DNA from: an uncultured Pedobacter sp.
GTDB taxonomy: Bacteria; Bacteroidota; Bacteroidia; Sphingobacteriales; Sphingobacteriaceae
DNA: 11,458 nt
NCBI GenBank assembly: GCA_938008555.1
Contig: CALLKE010000228.1
Coordinates: 1-11,458 of the forward strand
Direction: 5' to 3'
Numbering within the stretch: position 1 is the stretch's first letter; every line of letters starts with the position of its first letter. Under the pieces are notes generated by a model. That model saw only the letters and a program-made list of their open reading frames with translations, did not search any database and was not told the DNA's origin. Shown here one piece after another: positions 1-6,107 of this stretch. The translations under genes and the position numbers were made by a program.

Positions 1-50
1 TAGGTTTCGTCGTCTAGTGTTGGAAATTCGGGAGTGTTGGAGATGGACAA
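1..50 (-). CDS. Possible 5' end of a leftward gene, truncated by the window edge
   Basis: On the minus strand a TTG codon at 50-48 opens a frame that runs to the edge without a stop and would begin M-S-I-S-N-T-P-E-F-P-T-L-D-D-E-T. An in-frame TAA lies 15 bases upstream of the TTG, and no ATG or GTG is available in any open minus-strand frame here. A TACTTTTG promoter-like element on the same strand (98-91) lies about 40 bases upstream, which supports a divergent transcript. Only 16 codons are visible, so no family can be assigned. The start codon is uncertain and the real gene could begin beyond the edge. Confidence 0.3.
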   Translation of the reverse strand, partial: MSISNTPEFPTLDDET

Positions 51-90
51 GAGATTGTGTATTTATAAGGTGAAGATTATTTTTTTTCCG

Positions 91-98
91 CAAAAGTA
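91..98 (-). promoter_or_regulatory. Putative leftward Bacteroidota -7 element (TACTTTTG)
   Basis: Read on the minus strand, 98-91 is TACTTTTG, an exact match to the TAnnTTTG consensus of the Bacteroidota primary sigma factor. The flanks make the longer word ATTACTTTTGC, identical to the element before the ferredoxin gene on the plus strand. I do not see a good -33 TTG/TTTG at the usual spacing, so this rests on the -7 match and on the divergent symmetry. Confidence 0.45.
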
Positions 99-248
99 AT
101 CCAATAAAAATACTGTTCTAATTTTTTACTCATTAAGTTGAAAAATTGTGCTAAAAATAGGCTGCTTGATATAAAAGAAATCTTCTCATTAAGCTCAAAC
201 AAACGTATTCTGTCTTTTCAGGTAGCTAAATACTGTCGGGGTTGGTTA

Positions 249-272
249 GGCTTATGTTCACATGTTCAAGCC
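249..272. repeat. Small inverted repeat in the intergenic region
   Basis: GGCTT at 249-253 pairs with AAGCC at 268-272, and inside it ATGT (254-257) can pair with ACAT (260-263). It lies upstream of the predicted transcription start of the ferredoxin operon, so an operator-like role is as possible as a structured RNA. The stems are short and could be chance. Confidence 0.25.
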
Positions 273-334
273 CAGCGTGAAGTCATAAAGTACAAATAGA
301 TGAGTCTTTACTTAAGTACTTGATTAAAATTAAT

Positions 335-342
335 TACTTTTG
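335..342 (+). promoter_or_regulatory. Putative -7 element of the fdx operon (TACTTTTG)
   Basis: TACTTTTG matches the Bacteroidota TAnnTTTG -7 consensus and ends only 7 bases before the ATG at 350. Transcription would start close to the start codon, giving a leaderless or very short-leader mRNA. No strong -33 element is visible; the nearest candidate TTTA (307-310) is a few bases too far away. The site also argues against the upstream TTG at 320 as the start of the ferredoxin. Confidence 0.5.
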
Positions 343-349
343 CCCCATA

Positions 350-682
350 ATGAGCCTTTTTACAGTCAAAATTAACTTCGAAGAAGTTGGGAAACCACAT
401 ATAAAAATACCTATTGCTCAAGGAGAATCTGTCTTAGATGTATGCCTCGATAATGGCATTGAATTGCAACATAATTGTGGTGGCGTTTGTGGATGTAGCA
501 CGTGCCATCTTTATGTAATCTGTGGAATGAGTAATCTTCAAGGTATCTCTGATAAAGAAGAGGATTTTATTGACAGAGCAGTTAATCCACGTATCAATTC
601 ACGTTTAGGTTGCCAGTGTGTAGTTATTAACGGTGACATAGAGGTAACAATACCTGATCAAACACAATTTTTAGGACATTAA
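350..682 (+). CDS. fdx: [2Fe-2S] ferredoxin, ISC type
   Basis: This 110-residue protein is an adrenodoxin/ISC-type [2Fe-2S] ferredoxin, a soluble one-electron carrier that in the ISC pathway supplies electrons for cluster assembly on IscU. The ligand pattern is complete: Cys43, Cys49 (C-x5-C), Cys52 (C-x2-C) and Cys88 (C-x35-C), the same spacing as Escherichia coli Fdx, within the motif NCGGVCGCSTCH. Cys47, Cys58 and Cys90 are extra, probably non-ligand. I chose ATG 350 over an upstream TTG at 320, because the TTG would lie before the predicted promoter and adds residues (IKINYFCPI) that do not belong to the fold. It leads a plus-strand operon, and iscX follows after 16 bases. No iscS, iscU, iscA or hsc genes are in the window. 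Confidence 0.9.
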   Translation: MSLFTVKINFEEVGKPHIKIPIAQGESVLDVCLDNGIELQHNCGGVCGCSTCHLYVICGMSNLQGISDKEEDFIDRAVNPRINSRLGCQCVVINGDIEVTIPDQTQFLGH

Positions 683-698
683 ACAAAGGGTTTTGAGT

Positions 699-941
699 AT
701 GCGTACTAATCAGTTTGAATTGCCTATTTATTGGAACGATTATGAAGACATAGCCATGGGTCTTTATGAGAAATTTGGCAATGATTTTACCGAGTCGAAA
801 ATCTATCGAATTCGTTTTACTGAACTTATAGAGTGGGTTTTAAGTTTACCCAGTTTTGCAGGTACTCGAGAAGAATGCAATGAGGGGCATCTCGAGCAAA
901 TCCAATCGGCATGGGTCTATGAGTGGCGTGATAATCAATAA
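699..941 (+). CDS. iscX: Fe-S cluster assembly protein IscX
   Basis: This 80-residue protein matches the IscX (YfhJ) family: a small acidic winged-helix-like protein that binds IscS and iron and modulates cluster assembly. Family features are the N-terminal IYWNDYEDIAMGLYEKF helix, the central RIRFTELIEWVLSLPSF block (compare E. coli VRFTDMHQWICDLEDF), and the C-terminal QIQSAWVYEW helix. It is somewhat longer than the 66-residue E. coli protein because of the N-terminus and a short insert. I chose ATG 699 rather than TTG 693; the sequence AAAGGG at 685-690 is a Shine-Dalgarno-like site 8 bases upstream of it. Its position directly after the ferredoxin repeats the fdx-iscX order of classical isc operons, which strongly supports the call. 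Confidence 0.88.
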   Translation: MRTNQFELPIYWNDYEDIAMGLYEKFGNDFTESKIYRIRFTELIEWVLSLPSFAGTREECNEGHLEQIQSAWVYEWRDNQ

Positions 942-958
942 TTTTTCATTCATGTTGC

Positions 959-1489
959 ATGTTTCTTGATAAACTTCAATTGATTAACACCTTTATGCTT
1001 GATGTCGACGGTGTTCTGACTGATGGTTTTGTACATGTTACAGAACACGGAGAACAGTTGCGTCAGTTCAATATAAAAGATGGATATGCTATAAAACTTG
1101 CAATCAAACGAGGATTTCGTGTTGCTGTGATATCTGGTGCAAACTCTAGAAGTTCTGAGCTTCGTTTGAAGAGCTTGGGCATTAAAGATATTTTCCTTGG
1201 TGTTGATCAGAAGGTTGACATTTATAACCAATACCTGAAAGCCAATAAGCTTTCTGCTGAACAAATAATATATATGGGTGATGATATTCCTGATTTGCCA
1301 GTAATGAGGCTAGTTGGTTTACCCGTTTGTCCTGCCGATTCAGTAGAAGAAATTAAAGCTATTGCACACTATATTTCTCCTAAAAATGGGGGCAATGCTT
1401 GTGTTCGAGATATTATTGAAAAGGTGTTGAAGGTGCAAAATAAATGGCATGATGCAGAGCCTTCTGCATACGATGGTGTTTTGAGCTAG
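959..1489 (+). CDS. kdsC: KdsC-type HAD phosphatase (3-deoxy-D-manno-octulosonate 8-phosphate phosphatase family)
   Basis: This 176-residue protein is a cap-less (C0) HAD phosphatase of the KdsC family. KdsC removes the phosphate from Kdo 8-phosphate in cytosolic synthesis of Kdo, the inner-core sugar of lipopolysaccharide. HAD motifs are all present: motif I LDVDGVLTDG with Asp15 and Asp17, motif II Ser59 in VISGANSRSSE, motif III Lys85 in GVDQKV, and motif IV GDDIPD with Asp108, Asp109 and Asp112. The C-terminal GGNACVRDIIE segment resembles the GGxGAVRE tail that closes the active site in KdsC tetramers. It starts 17 bases after iscX and is probably co-transcribed. Relatives act on other nonulosonate 9-phosphates or fuse to CMP-sugar synthetases, so the exact substrate is inferred. 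Confidence 0.85.
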   Translation: MFLDKLQLINTFMLDVDGVLTDGFVHVTEHGEQLRQFNIKDGYAIKLAIKRGFRVAVISGANSRSSELRLKSLGIKDIFLGVDQKVDIYNQYLKANKLSAEQIIYMGDDIPDLPVMRLVGLPVCPADSVEEIKAIAHYISPKNGGNACVRDIIEKVLKVQNKWHDAEPSAYDGVLS

Positions 1490-1528
1490 CCTAATTTACT
1501 TACATTCGTTTCGTCTTAATTGGATCAA

Positions 1529-3070
1529 ATGACTCCAGAAGTTCTACTATCCTTTATTATTGGCTATTTCGTCATTTTAGTGGGGCTTGCCTACTTCACT
1601 TCCCGAAGCATTTCTGATAACGCTAGCTTTTTTATTGCCAATCGAAACTCAAGTTGGTACTTGGTCGCTTTTGGAATGATTGGTACTACACTGTCTGGCG
1701 TTACCTTTATTTCAATACCAGGTAAAGTTGGGGCTCAAACTGGTGACCAGTTTCAATATTTTCAATTTGTTATAGGCAACGCAATTGGTTTTATTATCGT
1801 AGCCATGGTTTTACTTCCTTTGTACTACCGTTTGCAAGTAACCTCTATATACAGCTATTTAGAGTATCGTCTGGGCACGTGGAGCTATAAAACTGCTGCA
1901 GTTATTTTTCTAATTAGTAGAACCATTGGCTCATCTTTTAGGCTTTATTTGGTGGTCATCGTTTTACAACATTTTATTTTTGATGCCTATGGGGTCCCAT
2001 TTTGGTTAACAGTACTCATGTGTTTAGTTCTTATCTGTGCATATACTTTGAAAGGCGGATTGAAGACTATTATCATTACCGACACGCTGCAAACCATCAT
2101 GTTATCGCTATCTGTATTTCTGATCATTTATTTTATCTGCCAACATTTAGGGTTCAATATTCCTCAAGCATTTGAAAGCATAAAAAACAGTGGTTATTCC
2201 AAGATTTTTTTCTTTGACAACTTTATTAGTAGCAGATTTCACATTAGCAAACAATTAATTGGTGGCATTTTCATCACTATTGCCATGGTAGGCTTAGATC
2301 AAGATCTGATGCAGAAAAATTTAAGCTGTAAGAATATTGGTGAAGCACAAAAAAATATGTTCACATTTACAGGCATTTTTGTCGTGATCACATTTTTTTT
2401 CATGTGTGTAGGAGCTTTATTGTATATATATGCCAGCAAAAATGGGATAGCCATTCCAACTGACGCTGCTGGAAATAGCAGAACCGATTTCTTATTTCCT
2501 GAAATTGCTTTAAATCATTTATCTAAACTAGCAGCGGTAGTTTTTATGATGGGCTTAACTGCTGCCTCTTTCGCTACCACAGACTCAGCCCTAACAGCAT
2601 TAACTACATCCTTTTGTGTCGATTTTTTGAATTTTAATAAAAAGAAAAATACAAATGCGGCATCCAGCATCAGAACGAGATACTGGGTGCATATTGGTTT
2701 TTCAATTGGCGTATTTTTGACAATTATATTATTCAATACGATAAATAATGCGGCTGTCGTAAGTGCTATTTTTATCGTAGCATCCTATACCTATGGCCCA
2801 TTACTTGGTTTATATAGTTTTGGCTTATTGATAAAGAGGAGAGGGCTGAGAGATAAATTTGTTCCAGTTATTTGTATACTATCTCCAGCTATATGCTATT
2901 TTTTAAATTTAAATTCTAGGGATCTATTAGGTGGTTATGTTTTTGATAGTGAGATGATTCTTGTAAATGGTTTAATTACTTTCCTTGGATTACTAATTAT
3001 AAGTAAGCCAATATTCGGGGCAAAACAAAAGATGAAACAAATGTCGTTAAAAATTCGAAGGACTAACTAA
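1529..3070 (+). CDS. Sodium:solute symporter (SSS family)
   Basis: A 513-residue inner-membrane protein with about 13 hydrophobic segments belongs to the sodium:solute symporter (SSS) family, LeuT fold, which couples Na+ entry to solute uptake. Family marks include the N-terminal YFTSRS then FFIANRNSSWYLVAFGMIG, then TTLSGVTFISIPG, GLDQDLMQKNLSCKN mid-protein, and ATTDSALTALTTSF (about 349-362), which corresponds to the TM8 segment that carries the Ser/Thr ligands of the Na2 site. I prefer ATG 1529 to an upstream TTG at 1520, because homologous N-termini begin near MTPEVLLSFIIGYF. It follows kdsC by 39 bases with no clear promoter, so it may be the last gene of the operon. The substrate cannot be told; family members carry sugars, sialic acid, amino acids, pantothenate or iodide. 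Confidence 0.87.
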   Translation: MTPEVLLSFIIGYFVILVGLAYFTSRSISDNASFFIANRNSSWYLVAFGMIGTTLSGVTFISIPGKVGAQTGDQFQYFQFVIGNAIGFIIVAMVLLPLYYRLQVTSIYSYLEYRLGTWSYKTAAVIFLISRTIGSSFRLYLVVIVLQHFIFDAYGVPFWLTVLMCLVLICAYTLKGGLKTIIITDTLQTIMLSLSVFLIIYFICQHLGFNIPQAFESIKNSGYSKIFFFDNFISSRFHISKQLIGGIFITIAMVGLDQDLMQKNLSCKNIGEAQKNMFTFTGIFVVITFFFMCVGALLYIYASKNGIAIPTDAAGNSRTDFLFPEIALNHLSKLAAVVFMMGLTAASFATTDSALTALTTSFCVDFLNFNKKKNTNAASSIRTRYWVHIGFSIGVFLTIILFNTINNAAVVSAIFIVASYTYGPLLGLYSFGLLIKRRGLRDKFVPVICILSPAICYFLNLNSRDLLGGYVFDSEMILVNGLITFLGLLIISKPIFGAKQKMKQMSLKIRRTN

Positions 3071-3077
3071 ACATCGA

Positions 3078-3125
3078 GGACTGGTTTTGAAAACGAAATA
3101 TGAACTTCAAAATCCAAGCCAGTCC
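3078..3125. terminator. Interrupted inverted repeat between convergent genes, probable terminator
   Basis: GGACTGG (3078-3084) plus TTTTGAA (3085-3091) can pair with TTCAAAA (3106-3112) and CCAGTCC (3119-3125), giving two 7-bp stems separated by a 6-base bulge and a loop of 14 bases. It lies 8 bases after the symporter stop and 13 bases before the stop of the minus-strand methyltransferase. The position suggests a shared terminator for convergent transcripts. There is no strong U-tract on either side, so intrinsic efficiency is doubtful. Confidence 0.5.
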
Positions 3126-3137
3126 CTTTAACCCCAC

Positions 3138-3941
3138 TCACCCAATCGGATAATTCGCCGTCAGCACCTCAACCTTCCGTTTCAAATACCCCGACCTACC
3201 ATTAACAGACACACCCTTCTCTACACTCCAAGTGTACCATCCATTCACCTTGTTATATTGTGATAGCAACTCCGATGGATATGACGATAACAAAAATTTA
3301 CCTTTGATAGCCGACAAACTCTTCAACAAATCCTCAAAATCCTGCTCAGAGTACCCATCATAGTGGCCACAATCACTGTTGAAGTACGGTGGATCACAGT
3401 AAAAAAAGCTATGAGCGGCATCCCTACTATGGATGATATACAAAGCATCCGCAGACTCAATCTGACAATTTTGTAACCGATAAGCCATCTGTTCAGTAAA
3501 GCGCTCTTTGTTATTAATGACCTTTTTAGTGGTCGTATTGGTACTCCTATCATATCCAAAGCTTGAGTCCAACTGTGAACTGAAGCTTTGGGTGCTCAAA
3601 ACCCAAACGGCCCAAGCACGCTTGATCTCTGTAAATAGCTCCGGATTATTATAAATGGCACTCGCTTTGCGGTGCAAATCCCGACTATGCAGGGTGATCC
3701 TGATTTCTTTTTCAAGCCCTACAAAATCATTTTGAACCACCCTGTAGAAATTAATGAGCTCACGGTTGGTGTCATTCAAAACCTCAATCTCGGAAGGTTG
3801 TTTGCTGAAGAATACGGCCGCACCTCCTAAGAAAGGTTCGGCGTACAAGGTGTGCTTAGGAATTAGCGACAGAATTTTTGTGGCTAGTTTTTGTTTACCA
3901 CCGTAATAACTGATGGGTGTTTTTAGATTAATGGTGTTCAT
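3138..3941 (-). CDS. D12-class DNA adenine-N6 methyltransferase (Dam/M.DpnII-like)
   Basis: This 267-residue protein is a D12-class (alpha-type) S-adenosylmethionine-dependent DNA adenine methyltransferase. Visible motifs from ATG 3941: the SAM-binding ISYYGGKQKLA near residues 10-20, AEPFLGGAAVFF near 34-45, VLNDTN near 54-59, and catalytic motif IV YCDPPYF near 181-187. Length fits the family (about 260-290). A TTG at 3971 would add ten residues, but MNTINLKTPISYYGG is the typical D12 start. No restriction endonuclease is next to it, so it looks like an orphan enzyme. It is the last gene of the tail operon, where phages often carry methyltransferases that protect their DNA or change host expression. 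The recognition site cannot be read from sequence. Its gene appears after a 46-base gap from the tail fibre gene. Confidence 0.88.
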   Translation of the reverse strand: MNTINLKTPISYYGGKQKLATKILSLIPKHTLYAEPFLGGAAVFFSKQPSEIEVLNDTNRELINFYRVVQNDFVGLEKEIRITLHSRDLHRKASAIYNNPELFTEIKRAWAVWVLSTQSFSSQLDSSFGYDRSTNTTTKKVINNKERFTEQMAYRLQNCQIESADALYIIHSRDAAHSFFYCDPPYFNSDCGHYDGYSEQDFEDLLKSLSAIKGKFLLSSYPSELLSQYNKVNGWYTWSVEKGVSVNGRSGYLKRKVEVLTANYPIG

Positions 3942-3987
3942 TGTTTGGTGTATGACCAACTCGGCCAGCAAGTCTATAAATTGATCG

Positions 3988-5136
3988 TTAATTGGAACTT
4001 AGCGTCTGATAGCCCACATACTCAATATATGCCAGCGCATAGTATGGGGGCATGTTGTTGTGAGCTTTGTCGCCACCCGTTTTAGTTACTGGGTAGGAAT
4101 CGATTTCAGTTGAAGACCATCGGCCACTCCCGGGTCCTTTATTATCTTCAGAACGAGTAACAACGTATTTGGCAGTAGTGTACGAATGGTTATGTTCAGG
4201 CATTTCCTCTACCGTTAGTTGGTGTTTAGCTTCTCCATCTTTTTTGCCAACTGGATATTCATCATTAGCGCCAAGAACAAATCTGCCTTTCAGCTCCTGG
4301 CAAAGCTTCCAACCTACAGGGATAGAATCAATAGACCCTTTCCAAGTGATAATCATCCCTGGTATTAATTGTGATTGCTCTAGCTTAGCAATCCGAACTT
4401 GCAAAGCAATATTTGCTGTATCCACGTATCCTTTCACTGCTTTCTGCGAAGCTATTTTATCATAACTATTAGCCGCTAGTGTAGGATCATTATCAAGTGC
4501 CTCCAAAAACTTTTTTAAAGTAGCTAACAACTCTGGCGAGCCATCTACTAGCAATTTTACTTGTTCATCTATATAGGTTTTCACCGCCTTTTGTGAAGCA
4601 ACCTTTTCATCACTACTTGCTGCTAGGGTAACATCGGTATCGAAGCCTTCCAGCGAGTCGACATCGTGTATATGCCCATGATTAGCTTTTTCGTAAAGTG
4701 CAGCTTGCGTAGCCCTTGAAATCGGCTTATCCAAATCGGATGTATTATCTACATTCCCTAAGCCTACCTGTTGTTTAGTAACCCGATGCGGATTAGCAAT
4801 ATCTTCCAGGTGCGCTTTATCCACTTTTAAATCCAACGTAGTTTGAGTAGCTGTGGAGATGGGCTTGTCAATATCCGCGGTATTGTCCACGTTGCCCAAC
4901 CCAACTTGCTCTTTGGTGACGTTATGAGGGTTGCTCTCACTTTCAAAGTGATGCGTTACAACCAATTTGTCTGCTTTTTGACGCAGCACTCCATCCAGCT
5001 CAGGTAAATTGGTAGCAATATCTATTTTATCGTCTCGATGGATATAGGAATCCATCCAATCCCAGAATTGCTCTTGCGTGGGGTATTTACCAGTTCTAAA
5101 CCAGTCTTTTAGTTTGCTTTTATCTTGTTTGGCCAT
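3988..5136 (-). CDS. Tail fibre protein with tail-collar C-terminal domain (second fibre)
   Basis: A 382-residue trailing-fibre protein. The N-terminus MAKQDKSKLKDWFRTGKYPTQ followed by an acidic MDSYIHRDDKI is shared with other Bacteroidota tail fibre proteins. Two 46-residue repeats follow, NPHNVTKEQVGLGNVDNT (from about residue 69) and NPHRVTKQQVGLGNVDNT (from about 115), typical of phage fibre shafts; then two SDEKVASQKAVK / SYDKIASQKAVK segments (about 175 and 223). The C-terminal region (259-308) is a phage tail-collar domain with PGMIITWKGSIDSIPVGWKLC and GRFVLGA, ending in NNMPPYYALAYIEYVG. I chose ATG 5136; a longer frame to 5259 only reads across the end of the preceding gene and the extra 41 residues look like an out-of-frame copy of it. 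It probably binds the target-cell surface. The gap to the upstream fibre gene is 23 bases. Confidence 0.82.
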   Translation of the reverse strand: MAKQDKSKLKDWFRTGKYPTQEQFWDWMDSYIHRDDKIDIATNLPELDGVLRQKADKLVVTHHFESESNPHNVTKEQVGLGNVDNTADIDKPISTATQTTLDLKVDKAHLEDIANPHRVTKQQVGLGNVDNTSDLDKPISRATQAALYEKANHGHIHDVDSLEGFDTDVTLAASSDEKVASQKAVKTYIDEQVKLLVDGSPELLATLKKFLEALDNDPTLAANSYDKIASQKAVKGYVDTANIALQVRIAKLEQSQLIPGMIITWKGSIDSIPVGWKLCQELKGRFVLGANDEYPVGKKDGEAKHQLTVEEMPEHNHSYTTAKYVVTRSEDNKGPGSGRWSSTEIDSYPVTKTGGDKAHNNMPPYYALAYIEYVGYQTLSSN

Positions 5137-5159
5137 GATTGCGTTAGTATTAAGTAGCT

Positions 5160-6107
5160 CTAGTAATTCGTATCGAATCCAACATACTCGATGTATGCCA
5201 GTGCGTAGTAAGGGGGCATATTGTTGTGCTCTCCATTGCCGCCAATAGCTTTTGTCCATTCCGCATCGCTAAACGCACCACCATATCTATGATCTCCTCC
5301 AGCACGATCAACAGCTAGACCTCCACTAGCTTTTAGCCCGTCACCTTTACCTGCAGAAAAATTGGGTCCATGATAATGTGAAGGCATTTCAGCTACGGTT
5401 AGTTTATGTGTTGCTGCACCACCTGTAGCACCAATTCCATAGCTACCGCCTGCACCCAAAATAAATCGGTCTTTCAGAGCCTGACAGAGCCTCCAACCCG
5501 CTGGAATAGACATAATAGAACCCTTCCAGGCCATAATCATACCCGGAATAAATTGCGCTTTTTCTAATTTGGCAACCCGGCTTTGGAGTGCCTCATGAGC
5601 TGATTGTAATTCGCCTGTTCGCTTAACAACATGCGCCTGATGAGCTTCATGTGCTGCTTGCAACTCACCCGTTCGCTTGGTCACATGTACCTTGTGCGCT
5701 TCATGGTCTGCTTGCAAATCTTCGGCATACTTCTTTTGTTGTTGCAAATCACTCATCCGCGTCAGCGAAGCAAAGGGAATAGACTGCAAACTCACGCCAA
5801 AAGTGGCATAACGCGTAAAATACGCTTCGCGCTCGGCGCCGTTTTCAAAGTCAACGGCTTGGACGGCATCAACTACCACGATGGTATTTTGTTTTAAATC
5901 GCCTTTAAAAGGCATGATATCGCCTTGGATCACTACCCAACCGTCGGTGGTTCGGGCGCCGTCGTCTTCGACGCCACTGATGATGTAGTTGTCGCCACCA
6001 AGTTTGGTTAATGCTTTGATGGGACCTGTATAACTGTTTTGTAAAAAGTCGAGCGTGTCAGTTTCCAGTGGAAAGCCGCCCGAATGTGAAAAATCGATAC
6101 TATTCAT
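5160..6107 (-). CDS. Tail fibre / collar protein with baseplate-attachment N-terminus (first fibre)
   Basis: A 315-residue protein with modular layout. The N-terminal ~110 residues (GGFPLETDTLDFLQNSYTG ... GWVVIQGDIMPFKGD ... YFTRYATFG) resemble the conserved N-terminal part of Bacteroidota tail proteins and probably dock to the baseplate. Residues 131-184 are three 18-residue repeats (LQADHEAHKVHVTKRTGE, LQAAHEAHQAHVVKRTGE, then a divergent third), likely a trimeric coiled-coil shaft. From residue 188 comes a tail-collar domain: PGMIMAWKGSIMSIPAGWRLC, RFILGA, a Gly-rich region, and the end HNNMPPYYALAYIEYVG. The start ATG 6107 overlaps the stop of the upstream gene as ATGA, a sign of coupling. 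The C-terminal domain is paralogous to that of the next fibre gene. The call is by family resemblance; receptor is unknown. Confidence 0.78.
   Translation of the reverse strand: MNSIDFSHSGGFPLETDTLDFLQNSYTGPIKALTKLGGDNYIISGVEDDGARTTDGWVVIQGDIMPFKGDLKQNTIVVVDAVQAVDFENGAEREAYFTRYATFGVSLQSIPFASLTRMSDLQQQKKYAEDLQADHEAHKVHVTKRTGELQAAHEAHQAHVVKRTGELQSAHEALQSRVAKLEKAQFIPGMIMAWKGSIMSIPAGWRLCQALKDRFILGAGGSYGIGATGGAATHKLTVAEMPSHYHGPNFSAGKGDGLKASGGLAVDRAGGDHRYGGAFSDAEWTKAIGGNGEHNNMPPYYALAYIEYVGFDTNY
5556..5717 (-). repeat. Three 54-bp tandem repeats inside the first fibre gene
   Basis: These encode residues 131-148, 149-166 and 167-184 of the fibre protein. Copies one and two are close at both DNA and protein level (xLQAxHEAHxxHVxKRTGE), while the third has drifted. 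Copy number at such repeats can change by replication slippage or recombination, which would lengthen or shorten the shaft by 18 residues without a frameshift. Confidence 0.75.

Larger units (their letters stand above)
51..349. other. A+T-rich divergent intergenic region
   Basis: No convincing reading frame, tRNA or rRNA was seen in this stretch. It holds a leftward and a rightward promoter-like element (listed separately), a direct repeat CTCATTAAG at 129-137 and 185-193, a small inverted repeat GGCTT/AAGCC at 249-272, and overlapping short palindromes (ACTTAAGT and AAGTACTT) around 309-320. It most likely contains the control regions of two divergent transcription units. Confidence 0.6.

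Noticed and set aside
253..275. GTTCAAGCC, similar to a tRNA T-loop
   Set aside because: Flanking bases do not form the T stem (ACATG against CCAGC) and no acceptor or anticodon arm is visible.
320..349. TTG at 320 as start of the ferredoxin
   Set aside because: It lies upstream of the promoter-like TACTTTTG, adds residues not part of the ferredoxin fold, and an ATG at 350 is available.
950..1264. A 104-codon minus-strand frame within the KdsC-type gene
   Set aside because: It is fully antisense to a gene with all four HAD motifs and has low-complexity composition without a domain.
5137..5259. A 41-residue N-terminal extension of the second fibre protein overlapping the first fibre gene
   Set aside because: It reads the 3' end of the preceding gene in a shifted frame. 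The family-like start MAKQDKSKLKDWFRTGKYP begins at ATG 5136, which leaves a normal 23-base gap.
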